In this document: piece by piece, positions 1 to 37,700 of the stretch | Position numbering within the stretch: position 1 is the first letter of the stretch | How the letters are laid out: the number at the start of each line of letters is the position of its first letter | Assembly (NCBI GenBank): GCA_964035015.1 | Contig: OZ035997.1 | Coordinates: 21,665,795-21,729,794, forward strand | DNA: 64,000 nt | Reading direction: 5' to 3' | Source: Corallium rubrum | Lineage: Eukaryota; Cnidaria; Anthozoa; Scleralcyonacea; Coralliidae | The notes under the pieces: generated by a model | What the model was told of the DNA's origin: nothing | Seen by the model: the letters and a program-made list of their open reading frames with translations, nothing else | Database searches by the model: none | Made by a program: the position numbers and the translations under genes

Positions 1-3000
1 AATATTAGGATAACACAAGTTGAAATAATAGTCCCTTCACGGTGCTTTTCAGGTATTGGGATAACACAAGTTGAAATAATAGTCCCTTCACGGTGTTTTT
101 CAAACATTGGGATAACATAAGTTGAAGTAATAGTCCCTTCACGGTGTTTTTCAAACATTGGGATAACACAAGTTGAAATAATAGTCCCTTCACGGTGTTT
201 TTCAAATATTGGGATAACACAAGTTGAAATAATAGTCCCTTCACGGTGTTTTTCAAACATTGGGATAACACAAGATGAAATAATAGTCCCTTCACGGTGT
301 TTTTCAAACATTGGGATAACACAAGATGAAATAATAGTCCCTTCACGGTGTTTTTCAAATATTGGGATAACACAAGTTGAAATAATAGTCCCTTCACGGT
401 GTTTTTCAAATATTGAGATAACACAAGATGAAATAATGGTCCCCTTGCACGTTGTTTTTCAAATATTGAGATAACACAAGATGAAATAATAGTCCCTTCA
501 CGGTGCTTTTCAAGTATTGGGATAACACAAGATGAAATAATAGTCCCTTCACGGTGTTTTTCAAATATTGAGATAACACAAGTTTAAATAATAGTCCCTT
601 CACGGTGTTTTTCAAATATTGAGATAACACAAGATGAAATAATGGTCCCCTTGCACGTTTTTTTTCAAATATTGAGATAACACAAGATGAAATAATAGTC
701 CCTTCACGGTGCTTTTCAAGTATTGGGATAACACAAGATGAAATAATAGTCCCTTCACGGTGTTTTTCAAATATTGAGATAACACAAGATGAAATAATGG
801 TCCCCTTGCACGTTGTTTTTCAAATATTGAGATAACACAAGATGAAATAATAGTCCCTTCACGGTGCTTTTCAAGTATTGGGATAACACAAGTTGAAATA
901 ATAGTCCCTTCACGATGTTTTTCAAATATTGGGATAACACAGGTTGAAATAATAGTCCCTTCGCGGTGTTTTTCAAATATTAGGATAACACAAGTTGAAA
1001 TAATAGTCCCTTCACGATGTTTTTCAAATATTGGGATAACACAAGTTGAAATAATAGTCCCTTCGCGGTGCTTTTCAAATATTGGGATAACACAAGTTGA
1101 AATAATAGTCCCTTCACGGTGCTTTTCAAGTATTGGGATAACACAAGTTGAAATAATAGTCCCTTCACGATGTTTTTCAAATATTGGGATAACACAGGTT
1201 GAAATAATAGTCCCTTCGCGGTGTTTTTCAAATATTAGGATAACACAAGTTGAAATAATAGTCCCTTCACGGTGCTTTTCAGGTATTGGGATAACACAAG
1301 TTGAAATAATAGTCCCTTCACGGTGTTTTTCAAACATTGGGATAACATAAGTTGAAGTAATAGTCCCTTCACGGTGTTTTTCAAACATTGGGATAACACA
1401 AGTTGAAATAATAGTCCCTTCGCGGTGTTTTTCAAATATTGGGATAACACAAGTTGAAATAATAGTCCCTTCACGGTGTTTTTCAAACATTGGGATAACA
1501 CAAGATGAAATAATAGTCCCTTCACGGTGTTTTTCAAACATTGGGATAACACAAGATGAAATAATAGTCCCTTCACGGTGTTTTTCAAATATTGGGATAA
1601 CACAAGTTGAAATAATAGTCCCTTCACGTTGTTTTTCAAATATTGGGATAACACAAGATGAAATGATAGTCCCTTCACGGTGTTCGTCAAACATTGGGAT
1701 AACACAAGATGAAATGATAGTCCCTTCACGGTGTTTTTCAAATATTGGGATAACACAAGTTGAAATTATAGTCCCTTACAAGTTGAAATAATAGTCCCTT
1801 CACAGTGTTTTTCAAGTATTGGGATAACACAAGTTGAAATAATAGTCCCTTCACAGTGTTTTTCAAGTATTGGGATAACACAAGTTGAAATAATAGTCCC
1901 TTCACAGTGTTTTTCAAGTATTGGGATAACACAAGTTGAAATAATAGTCCCTTCACAGTGTTTTTCAAGTATTGGGATAACACAAGTTGAAATAATAGTC
2001 CCTTCACAGTGTTTTTCAAGTATTGGGATAACACAAGTTGAAATAATAGTCCCTTCACAGTGTTTTTCAAGTATTGGGATAACACAAGTTGAAATAATAG
2101 TCCCTTCACAGTGTTTTTCAAGTATTGGGATAACACAAGTTGAAATAATAGTCCCTTCACAGTGTTTTTCAAGTATTGGGATAACACAAGTTGAAATAAT
2201 AGTCCCTTCACAGTGTTTTTCAAGTATTGGGATAACACAAGTTGAAATAATAGTCCCTTCACAGTGTTTTTCAAGTATTGGGATAACACAAGTTGAAATA
2301 ATAGTCCCTTCACGGTGTTCTTCAAGTATTGGGATAACACAAGTTGAAATAATAGTCCCTTCACGGTGTTTTTCAAGTATTGGGATAACACAAGTTGAAA
2401 TAATAGTCCCTTCACGGTGTTTTTCAAGTATTGGGATAACACAAGTTGAAATAATAGTCCCTTCACGGTGTTCGTCAAACATTGGGATAACACAAGATGA
2501 AATAATAGTCCGTTCACGGTGTTTTTCAAATATTGGGATAACACAAGTTGAAATAATAGTCCCTTCACGGTGTTTTTCAAGTATTGCGATAACACAAGTT
2601 GAAATAATAGTCCCTTCACAATAATAGTCCCTTCACGGTGTTTTTCAAGTATTGCGATAACACAAGTTGAAATAATAGTCCCTTCACAGTGTTTTTCAAG
2701 TATTGGGATAACACAAGTTGAAATAATAGTCCCTTCACAGTGTTTTTCAAGTATTGGGATAACACAAGTTGAAATAATAGTCCCTTCACGGTGTTCTTCA
2801 AGTATTGGGATAACACAAGTTGAAATAATAGTCCCTTCACGGTGTTTTTCAAATATTGGGATAACACAAGTTGAAATAATAGTCCCTTCACAGTGTTTTT
2901 CAAGTATTGGGATAACACAAGTTGAAATAATAGTCCCTTCACAGTGTTTTTCAAGTATTGGGATAACACAAGTTGAAATAATAGTCCCTTCACGGTGTTT

Positions 3001-4060
3001 TTCAAGTATTGGGATAACACAAGTTGAAATAATAGTCCCTTCACGGTGTTCTTCAAGTATTGGGATAACACAAGTTGAAATAATAGTCCCTTCACGTTGT
3101 TTTTCAAATATTGGGATAACACAAGTTGAAATAATAGTCCCTTCACGGTGTTCGTCAAACATTGGGATAACACAAGATGAAATAATAGTCCGTTCACGGT
3201 GTTTTTCAAATATTGGGATAACACAAGTTGAAATAATAGTCCCTTCACGGTGTTTTTCAAGTATTGGGATAACACAAGTTGAAATAATAGTCCCTTCACA
3301 GTGTTTTTCAAGTATTGGGATAACACAAGTTGAAATAATAGTCCCTTCACAGTGTTTTTCAAGTATTGGGATAACACAAGTTGAAATAATAGTCCCTTCA
3401 CGGTGTTCTTCAAGTATTGGGATAACACAAGTTGAAATAATAGTCCCTTCACGTTGTTTTTCAAATATTGGGATAACACAAGTTGAAATAATAGTCCCTT
3501 CACGGTGTTTTTCAAATATTGGGATAACACAAGTTGAAATAATAGTCCCTTCACGGTGTTTTTCAAGTATTGGGATAACACAAGTTGGAATGATAGTCCC
3601 TTCACGGTGTTTTTCAAATATTGGGATAACACAAGTTGAAATAATAGTCCCTTCACAGTGTTTTTCAAGTATTGGGATAACACAAGTTGAAATAATAGTC
3701 CCTTCGCGGTGCTTTTCAAATATTGGGATAACACAAGTTGAAATAATAGTCCCTTCGCGGTGCTTTTCAAATATTGGGATAACACAAGTTGAAATAATAG
3801 TCCCTTCACGGTGTTTTTCAAATATTGGGATAACACAAGTTGAAATAATAGTCCCTTCACGGTGTTTTTCAAGTATTGGGATAACACAAGTTGAAATAAT
3901 AGTCCCTTCACAGTGTTTTTCAAGTATTGGGATGACACAAGTTGAAATAATAGTCCCTTCACGGTGTTCTTCAAGTATTGGGATAACACAAGTTGAAATA
4001 CTAGTCCCTTCACGGTGTTTTTCAAATATTGGGATAACACAAGATGAAATGATAATCTCT
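1..4060. repeat. 51-bp minisatellite array, about 80 copies, open at left edge
   Basis: The motif gtcccttcac recurs every 51 bp from base 31 to about 4010. Each unit runs roughly: ttgaaataatagtccc, ttcacggtg, tttttcaaatattggg, ataacacaag. Common variants are cggtg/cagtg, aaatatt/aagtatt and caagttg/caagatg. Units near 436, 640 and 796 carry two extra bases. Partial units occur near 1775 and 2620. Because 51 is a multiple of 3, the array is open over long distances in several frames, and the resulting 17-residue repeat proteins are not credible genes. It lies in the LRCH intron upstream of exon 4525-4571, or further 5' of it. Confidence 0.97.
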
Positions 4061-4524
4061 TTACTGTAATATATCTGTTTACTAAGACTCCTGAAACGAA
4101 CATTGGCAGTTTACTAGATAAAATGTGTATCACAAATTTCATCCCAAGCAAAGTATCTTCTTGTGACGCGACGCCAATTTCTTTAGCATTGTTTTGTTTT
4201 GCTGGTTTTTCGTTGGATGTACAGTGTAACTCAGCTTGACTGTAGTTGGCTCATTTCTGGTCACGTGTCATTACCCTCACGTTGGTGAAAAAGCTCAATG
4301 CAAATTAAACCGCTTAAACCCAGTGAAGATCTAGCAAAACCCCTTGCAACTACGTGTATATAACAAAAGACTTAATGTTTGCTCCAACAGTAGGAGGCAA
4401 CCTACTTTCGCAAACTTTATACATACTTTAAGCCTTGTCTGTGAAGTCCTATTATACCTTTGACATTACCTTATCTCGAACTAACATTCTGTTGACACTT
4501 TGTGTTTTTTAAGCATTTTAACAG
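4061..4524. other. LRCH intron, unique sequence
   Basis: This is unique, moderately AT-rich sequence between the minisatellite and the first LRCH exon seen. I find no further exon, RNA gene or mobile-element end here. It ends in the acceptor ttttaacag. Confidence 0.6.
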
Positions 4525-29521
<24,997 letters not shown>

Positions 29522-30390
29522 GATACCACCACTGCCAACATGTCGCAGCCTTTATTTAGTAACATATGAATTAAGCAAGCATACTAATCATTCCGATGAA
29601 GCTGATGAAGAACGTATGGCTGCTAAACATGAATTTTGGTGCTGCATGGTAGAAGCCGGTATTCCACTTGGCGACTTTTTTCGCACTAAACGAAACAACT
29701 CGACGACCCCACCACCACCGCAAGGCCATTGGGTGCTGTGCTAACTTTTTCTTGTCTTAAAAACTCTGGACTAGATTAACAATTTGTTCAATTCTTATAA
29801 TAGAAAGTCGATTTGCGAAATTATATTGCCGGAAAACCAACTTTGTCTGAAGTAAGCGAGTTCGTAATGTCGACTGCGCGTCAAAACGACGCGTTCTGCG
29901 TCGGGATAGAACTTATTTCAATTCATAACATCAGGCTGAGAAATTCAGTATCACGAATTCGGAAGTGTAAATGAGAATGCAAATTAATCCTGTGGTCTTA
30001 GTTTCATGTTATAATATTGATTGAAATAAGTTTTATCCGACGCTGAACGCGTTATTTTAGTGCGCACTCGAGATTACGAATTGGCTTATTCAAGTGCTGT
30101 TTGTTCTTCTGGAAACAAATCGGTTGCCATGACGCTAAATAACTCAAATTATCTTTCTTAGTTAAGTGGTCTGTATATATGTGCAAAGTTTTGAGAAATG
30201 TCGATGTATAAATTTGAAGATATACACGATATATAATCTTCGACAATTCTGCTTTCCTTATCTTACGTCATCATGCCGAACTTTCAACGCCATTTTTCAT
30301 AATCTTAAGAGTGCTTTTAATCTAAACCATAACATTTTTGGGGTTATGGGCACGTTAATGCTAGGGACCATGTTAAAATGTAAGAACGTT
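29522..30390. other. LRCH 3' flank with an inverted repeat
   Basis: Probable 3' UTR, then a foldback at about 29875-30075 (aaacgacgcgttctgcgtcg and aacttatttcaat mirrored by attgaaataagtt and cgacgctgaacgcg). No separate gene seen. The ORF overlapping the LRCH stop (29514-29744) has no recognisable domain. Confidence 0.5.
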
Positions 30391-30391
30391 C

Positions 30392-30722
30392 TACAGTGTG
30401 TATAAAAAAAAACCGGAACCGAAAATGAATTAGTATTCTGTTCAAACAACCTATTGTAGTAGTTTGAAAGCCCTAAAAGCGCTGCGTTATAAATTAATCA
30501 GCACATATTAAGTTAAACAGGAAGAGAAAAAGCTTTTAAATACTTTCACCATGCATACACTTCAAGTTATCTTAATTTCCCAGGTGTATAAGACCGTGTT
30601 TTTTACGCATCCGTGGCTCAGAAGTGTTTAGGGCTTTCAAACTAGTCTACTACAATAGGTTGTTTGAACAGAATACTAATTCATTTTCTAAGGGTTCCGG
30701 GTTTTTTTATACACACTGTTTA
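30392..30722. mobile_element. MITE with about 85-bp inverted repeats
   Basis: The left end cagtgtgtataaaaaaaaac, then gaattagtattctgttcaaa, is mirrored by tttgaacagaatactaattc and gtttttttatacacactg. CAGTGTG ends resemble Tc1/mariner-derived MITEs, though a clean TA pair is seen only on the left. Confidence 0.75.
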
Positions 30723-30785
30723 TCTGCTTCAAAAACTCAATAATTCATGGACACAAAGGAAATCAGTACCATGTCTGTGGTTTTA

Positions 30786-31266
30786 TATCTGAGACCCCGT
30801 TTACACGATGCCGGTACAATTTGACATGAAAACGGCACAAAATGAAGACGGATTCCTTGACGGCATGAAATGAAAACGGAACATTGCCCGGGATCGTGTA
30901 AACGCCCGTGCCGTAACAGTTTGATGATGGTAATCACGATATATACGACCACAGTTTTCGGGTCAGCAGTATTCACAAAGTCTTCTCAATTCTCATTGGA
31001 AGGGAATAGTCACATGCTAATCCGCCATTATATTATACCGGCACCGTGTAAACGCAAGACTTTTTGGCCTGTATTTACACACCGGCATGATTTTGTTCCG
31101 TTTTCAAATTGTACCGGCATCTTGTAAACGGGGTCTAAGTATGTAATACAGCATATAACATTTCATGTTATTTTTGTGCCGGTATCGTGTAAACGCAAGG
31201 CCTAAACGGCATGATTTTGTTCCGTTTTCAAATTGTACCGGCATCGTGTAAACGGGGTCTAAGACA
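30786..31266. mobile_element. MITE family with cccgtttacac ends, partly duplicated
   Basis: The left end is agaccccgtttacacgatgc. Two right ends, both containing gtaccggcatc then gtaaacggggtctaag, occur at about 31106-31138 and 31230-31262, so one end was duplicated or two copies overlap. Interior copies of gtgtaaacgc also occur. Confidence 0.7.
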
Positions 31267-31589
31267 ATGTTATTTTTCAAACTTACTACGCCAATGAACT
31301 TACCAAATGAATCGTTTTTGAAGCTATTTAAAAATTCGCAGTACGTGTTTTATCAGATCTAAAACACTCGGCTATCACCTCTTGTTTTAAATGCGGGCAT
31401 GTTTTAAATATGATATATAAAACTTTCTTTTTCATTTACATAATAAATGTAATTAAACGCATAGCCCGAGTCGAACATTGAATTTCCAAATATCGCAAAC
31501 TCATCTCGATTCTCCATACAGCTGGCAAGCTCTTTTTTAGAAGAACTGATATACAGTAATTACTATATTACACTATGTTTCTTAAAACG

Positions 31590-33995
31590 GCTTGGCCCAA
31601 CACTTTCAACATTTCATTCAACATCGTTCAACATTGTTGAATTCCACATGTTGAAAGCGTTTGGCCACCCCTGTTGAATGATATCGATGTTGAAGGTTGT
31701 TGACTGGTGTTGAACGAAATTTGAACATGTTTAAATTTTCGTTCAACACGCGTTCAACATTTCTATTGTTCTCAAAATGTTGAAAAGTGTTGAACGCATT
31801 TGGCTACATTTCATTCGGATATTGTCAGGGTGAGATCCTGAGCCAAGTAAGTCGTACTTGACAAAATGGCCAAAGTAGAAGTGCCAGCCGTAGAAAACGT
31901 TGATAAATCACATAATCGGCAAGGAGATGGAAAAAAAGTAGCAAGAAAAAGAAAATATAGGTACGCAACGCGTGCATGCTACTACGTTTAGGACTATATG
32001 GACACTATTGAATTGGATATCTTTCCTAATGCATATAATTTAACTAGCAACTACGGTGTTTGCAGGAATTTGCCAACAAATAATTAATAACCCAATACTT
32101 TAGTGAGTAAATCCACCAAATAGCATGCGCAAAGAGAAAAATCAGAATTGATTTATATTGAAATGTAATATAATTAATTTATATCAACAACAGTGACAGC
32201 GTTATTAAAATAACTTAGATAACACTGGAGCACACCGTAATGTGGCAATGTAACTAAAACAGGAAATGGTCTGAAAACTTTTCAGAATGTTTGTTTATAT
32301 CTGACTAATACAGCATGCAAAAATTTGTTACGTACACATGCAGAAATACTTGAAATACTGTGTCAAAGATTTTACTTAACATTGTTTACCATTCTTAGTA
32401 ATAATGTAACATGTACAATGTAATATATACAACAACGATAACTCCAAACACCATAAACATTTTATATAATTGAAGATTCTAAAATTTTGTATATTCTACA
32501 GTATTTTTGAAGATTATACACAATATAGCATATTACAGGTAGACTCCAGTAAATTACATACTTAGCATCAATATCGATGTAGTTGTTTGCCTAAACAGGC
32601 TGGTTGTTTGTCTTAATTGGCAAGTTGTTTGCCTCAGGGAGTCATTTGCCTCACTGGGCAAATGAGTATGATGGCTGGTTTAGCTTTTCGACAAGCACAA
32701 CAGCTTGGTATGAACTCACACCCACTACATGCACTACAACAGAAAATAAAAGAAATATGAAAGTATCTATGAAGCAAAATACATATTATAATCATGGCAG
32801 GAGTATTTACTGAGAGTTTAATTTTTGTATCCGTTTTTGAAGAAATTGACTGCTTTGAGAGTGCTTGATATTATAAAAATACACAGTTGCACAATTATAT
32901 GTAAGCAAATAGTGTAGTATAATAAACCGATAAACTGTGCCAATAGGCCAACTTTGTATACTTTAAATTATATGTCATGGGTGGCGTGCTGTTTGTTATT
33001 TTGTTTATGACATTGCACTACACCACCCATGCATTAAAACAAACATTGTTAATGGTTCCATGAAAAAGTAAATGTTAATCTGTCATCAAAACAAAGTGAA
33101 GATTAAACAAAACAGTACAGCCGGTATAGTCAGACTGTTGACATGAAGCAAAAACAAATTTTCATTCAATATAAATATTTATATACATAATTATATATAT
33201 ATATATATAACACTAATAACAGTGGCACAGAAAATAAAAAACCTATCTAGCCAAAGAAATTTAACGGTAAGTGATTTAACTTACCCAGTTAACACAGCAA
33301 AAATCTTGTCGAATAATATACATTTTCGCAGGTGTTTTTTTCCAAATGATCGAGTGAAACTTTGCATTAAGCCTATAGTTCTTCCTTAGTTGGATTTTTA
33401 CTTATAGTTTTCAGTCAATTTCAGGCTGTTAACTACGTTTTTTCTGTTCTGGTGTTTTTCTTTGAGGTTCAACTTATATTATATTAATTATTATTATGGA
33501 ATTATATTAAAACAGTTTAATTGTCACCTTTATATAAGTCTCTGTAATTATTGTTGTTTTTTTTGCTATCAGTTTTTGGTGCTATATTACTGACGTGGCA
33601 CAAGTTTTTTCTTCACCACTGCTATATATTTTGCAATTAAACATTGCTTTGGAAATTTGTCAATGATAGAAAAACTACATGCAATAAAACAGAAAGTAAA
33701 GGAGAGGCGGAGGTTTAACTTGTATGCAAAAACAGGTCATGTGTGGTGTGCTTTAATCAGGGGGGGTATATTTACGTAAACGTATGTAAAAGCGGGCGAG
33801 AGGTTGTTGCGTTTATGTATTTCTAGTATTAATACATTTTCCATGTTCATTCAAACTAGTTTACTCGATTCCAGTTTTTTTTGGTAGCCCGCGTTCAATT
33901 AATTGTTGAACGATGTTGAATTCATTTGGCCACCCGTGCTTTCAACATTATTCAACAATGTTGAATGCGATGAAAGCGTTTGGCCATTTTGGAAT
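31590..33995. mobile_element. Possible composite element bounded by gttgaa-rich inverted ends
   Basis: The left border (31600-31810) and right border (33890-33990) both hold clustered copies of ttcaacattgttgaa and cgtttggcca in opposite orientation. Between them is AT-rich DNA with a TA microsatellite near 33196. A short ORF begins at 31866 (MAKVEVPAVENVDKS) and is followed by a donor-like site. I recognise no product. Confidence 0.35.
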
Positions 33996-34505
33996 GGTTC
34001 GTACTTCGTGCATGTCAGGTAGAATGGAATTCAAGGAACCAATGGGCTGAAAAGAAGGCTTTAGAAAACAGTAAAAAGTCACGAAAAACCTAAACTGTTA
34101 AAATTGCCACTTTAATGAGGAAGCGAATTCGCACACATGCTGACAAATTTCAGAAAATGTCACAAAAATTAGAAGAATTTAGGATTCAAGGACTTTGAAG
34201 CACTTCTTTATAAATTCAAGGACTTTCAAGGCCTTGAATTATTGTTTTCAAATTCAACGACTTTCAAGTTTTATACGAACCCTGTTGGGTTCACTTCCCC
34301 ACTGTTCGGCCCAAAGCACAATTTACCATACTATTTATTCAGTTTTATCAGCAATAAAAGACGTCGGTGGTTTTCTCGAGTAAAATACACAAGACTCGAG
34401 GGTCGGATGCCGCCCTGGTTTTCCATGTGGCTTGTTTAATAATTAACCTAGACCTGGGGTCGGGTATCGCAAAATAATAGCACGACAACAAACTTAGCAT
34501 TCGTA
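33996..34505. other. Intergenic spacer between LRCH and RPS25 3' ends
   Basis: The region contains repeated ttcaaggactttcaagg-like words at 34187-34270 but no recognised gene. The two genes converge here, LRCH from the left and RPS25 from the right. Confidence 0.5.
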
Positions 34506-34517
34506 TTTATTTTTATT
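34506..34517 (-). terminator. RPS25 polyadenylation signals (two AATAAA)
   Basis: On the - strand two AATAAA hexamers lie end to end, 21 to 32 bases after the RPS25 stop codon. This is a typical short 3' UTR for a ribosomal protein gene. Confidence 0.75.
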
Positions 34518-34537
34518 CAAATAATGAAGACATGTTT

Positions 34538-34795
34538 TCATGTTTCAACTGCCTTGTTAGCTCTGGTGTAAATGATCTGGGAGTTATGCTTGGACACCAA
34601 TTTAATAAGACCTTTACTCTGAAGTTCAGCGCATGCTCGTCGTGCCAATGACCCACGGATCTTGAGACGTTCTGAAACAACTGCTGGAGTTATCAACTTG
34701 TAGCTGGGAACCTCTTTATACAATTTATCATAAGTCGCCTTGTCAAAGAGAACCAGGTTATTAAGTTTGTCACGAACTTTTCCTTTAGACCACTT
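34538..34795 (-). CDS. RPS25: RPS25 last exon (winged-helix domain)
   Basis: Read on the - strand, the acceptor is caattgtag and 85 codons plus TGA follow, starting [11 protein letters not shown]. Near-complete identity to the universally conserved eS25 core makes this the most secure call in the window. Confidence 0.98.
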   Translation of the reverse strand, partial: KWSKGKVRDKLNNLVLFDKATYDKLYKEVPSYKLITPAVVSERLKIRGSLARRACAELQSKGLIKLVSKHNSQIIYTRANKAVET

Positions 34796-37700
34796 CTACA
34801 ATTGGAAACAAAAAACAAAGATATGAATTAATACTGTAAAATTATTTTTGAACAGAAGACCCTGAAACCATACAGTCTCATTCCTGTAGAAAAGTTGTTT
34901 TCAATTATAAACATAAGAACGAGATTCAAAACACTAATTTAATAAAGCACAGAATAGAATATAAATTGAACCATCTTTACGAATACGATGCATGCAGGGA
35001 CCTTTTCAAACATTCTAGTCTACTGTTGTTTTCAGACGAGAATTAGTAGACACAGACTACGTCACAGCTACATTCAACGTTATTTTCTTAAGATTTCGGC
35101 TTCTAATCCACAACCCTAACCTTGTCTAATCAAAACGAGCGTATATAAAGTGATTGAGAAATTCTTTGTCCTCTAACCTAGTGGCAATAGAATCTTTACA
35201 TCCAAAACAAAAGGATGGAAAACACAGGAAGAACAAAATCAAACCGAGTTTAAAACTGAGTTTCGAAACTCAATTGAAGATTAGGTTTTTACTACAATAT
35301 ACCAGTACAGTGAAGCCTCGTTATAGCGCGCATCATTATAACACGCATCATAATACGCATCATTATAGCACGCATCATAATACGCATCATTATAACACGC
35401 ATCATTATAACGCGCACCATTATAACACGCATCATTATAACGCATCATTATAACACGCATCATTATAACATGCATCATAACGCCGATCATAACACGCATC
35501 ATTATAACACGCATCATTATAACACGCATCATTATAACACGCATCACTATAACATGCATCATAACGCCTATCATTATAACACGCATCATTATAACACGCA
35601 TCATTATAACACGCATCATTATAACACGCATCATTATAACACGCATCATTATAACACGCATCATAGCGCGCATCTCGGTATAACATGGTTAATCCATGGA
35701 AGCCAAAACTTCATTTGCTTGACCACTTATGTTTACCATACTAGAGTTCACTAGCTGAGACTGCTTAATTTCTTTTCTAAGTAAATGTGGATGATGAATC
35801 ATGCAAGAGACAAATTTGAAAACACAATTTTACCTTCTTCTTGGCTTTCCCACCAGATCCAGCAGGCTTATCCTTCTTAGGTTTTGATGTTGCCTTACTA
35901 TCTTGCTTTTTAGGAGGCTGCAATGAGAAATAAAGCATATTTTTTTACAACTAGGTATAAATATTCTTGTGAACAGACTGCACCTACCCACGAACCTTTA
36001 AAACAAGTTCTTCAACCACACCCAGACTATTCAAGTTTGGAATGCCACCCACTTGCCATGTTTCAAACTTTAATCAGTTTTTTTTGGCATGAAGTATTAA
36101 TTTTGTTAAATTTACTAACAAGTCTGGTTTATCTTGTACCATAATGCTGGACATTTTCATAAGTCCATACCAGAGATCTCCAGCATGGATACACGCAATG
36201 CACATTGGCATCACATTCATAAATCGCACAATATTAAAGCACTCCTGATGAAGACAATATCTGAATGTAGAATAACATCTGCTTTAACCCTTTCACTCAC
36301 ATTGTTCTTGTGGGTCAACCTAACTGGCTAATTAAAATGCCAGACAATTTTACTCATCAGAAGGAAGGCATCTCAGAAAGCCATGCAACAAAGGGTTAAA
36401 AAATACAATTATCACAAGTGTTGTTTACATTGACAATTGTAATTCTTGAGAAGGATACTGTATACATCAACTTGCAATTCAAATATTGCATACCACTGCA
36501 CAGGCAACATACAAGCCATATAATTTTCATGGCCAAAATTCACTTCCATTATTCATTTTACAAACTTTCCAGTCTGGTAGTTATAAGATACAGTACTTTG
36601 GTATTAAACAATTTCTTGTAGTTTTCACCACTCCCAATTGTTTTTTTTATAAAAACAACCTGAGCTTCCAGTCCATAATGATAAAACTGAGTCACCTTCA
36701 GAGTAATTAATCAATAAGAACAATTCTCACCCTGGTACTGTAAACAATTACATTTCCCAAAAAGAATGAAAGTGATAAAGTCTATAAAGATTTCTAAACT
36801 CTTGCCACAAGAAGGCAAACCACTTAATGATGCATAAACAATTCTTTTCCATCATTCTTAATTTGGTTTTGTCTCTACCAATTACTGTAGATCTTAAAAA
36901 ATTATACATTTAACTGAAATACATTACACATGCTACATTTGGCAAGTTGCCATTTGTAAAGTGAATGTGAGAAAATGTTCAGTTACTATTACTGAAGAGA
37001 ACCTAGGTTCATGGAATGGAATGGAAGAGTAGGTTATAAGTTAAGTTTCTAATCAAACATGGCAGCAATTCAAGTTCTTGAATCTGTAAGAAAATCAAGT
37101 TTTCGAGTCCATAGAATTGCATCGTTAAAAAAACCCCACTAGATTGAGCAAGAAATAGTTCGGTTCACATTGCTTGACTATTCCTTGCACAATTTAGTGG
37201 GGTTTCTTGCGAATGAAGCAATCCAATGGACCACTAACTTTTGGGGGTGTATACTAATTGATCTGGATAAATAGCACTGATTCCATCCGTGGTGTAGAGG
37301 GCAAATACTTGAATTGATTAACTATTATAGCCATTTCCTAGGTTCACCAGAAATACCCCAAACTTGTACTTCATGGCATAGAATGAACACTTTTTACAGC
37401 TATCTATCAAGGTCAGGCCCAGATTTACCAATTTTGGGCCTATAGGCTAAGTGTGACAACACATTTCTAGGGGGGTCTGGAATGCTGCCCCAGAATTTTT
37501 TTGAATTTTGGGTCTCTGAAACAGCATTTCCCACATTTTGAGGACACTTTTGAGCAAAATATAAAGGTCTGAAATCACATTTTTAACAGAGTTTCTGACC
37601 ACCACTGAGATCTAAGACCATCTAAGTCTATCTGAAGCCCTGAACAGAAAGATTTGTAGTTTATGGGCTAAAATAAAATTCAGGGAAAATAAAATTCAGG

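Noticed and set aside
5-4151. Long - and + strand ORFs of 17-residue repeats in the 51-bp array
   Set aside because: A 51-bp unit without stops stays open in several frames on both strands at once. Frames change where units carry 2-bp insertions, and there is no start context or splice support.
31866-34100. Two-exon small gene (MAKVEVPAVENVDKS... to VEWNSRNQWAEKK...)
   Set aside because: The donor and acceptor exist, but the phases give an immediate stop in the natural join, and no family is recognised.
35281-35754. His/Tyr- and Met/Ile-rich ORFs on both strands
   Set aside because: They are frames through the 14-15-bp tandem array in an RPS25 intron.
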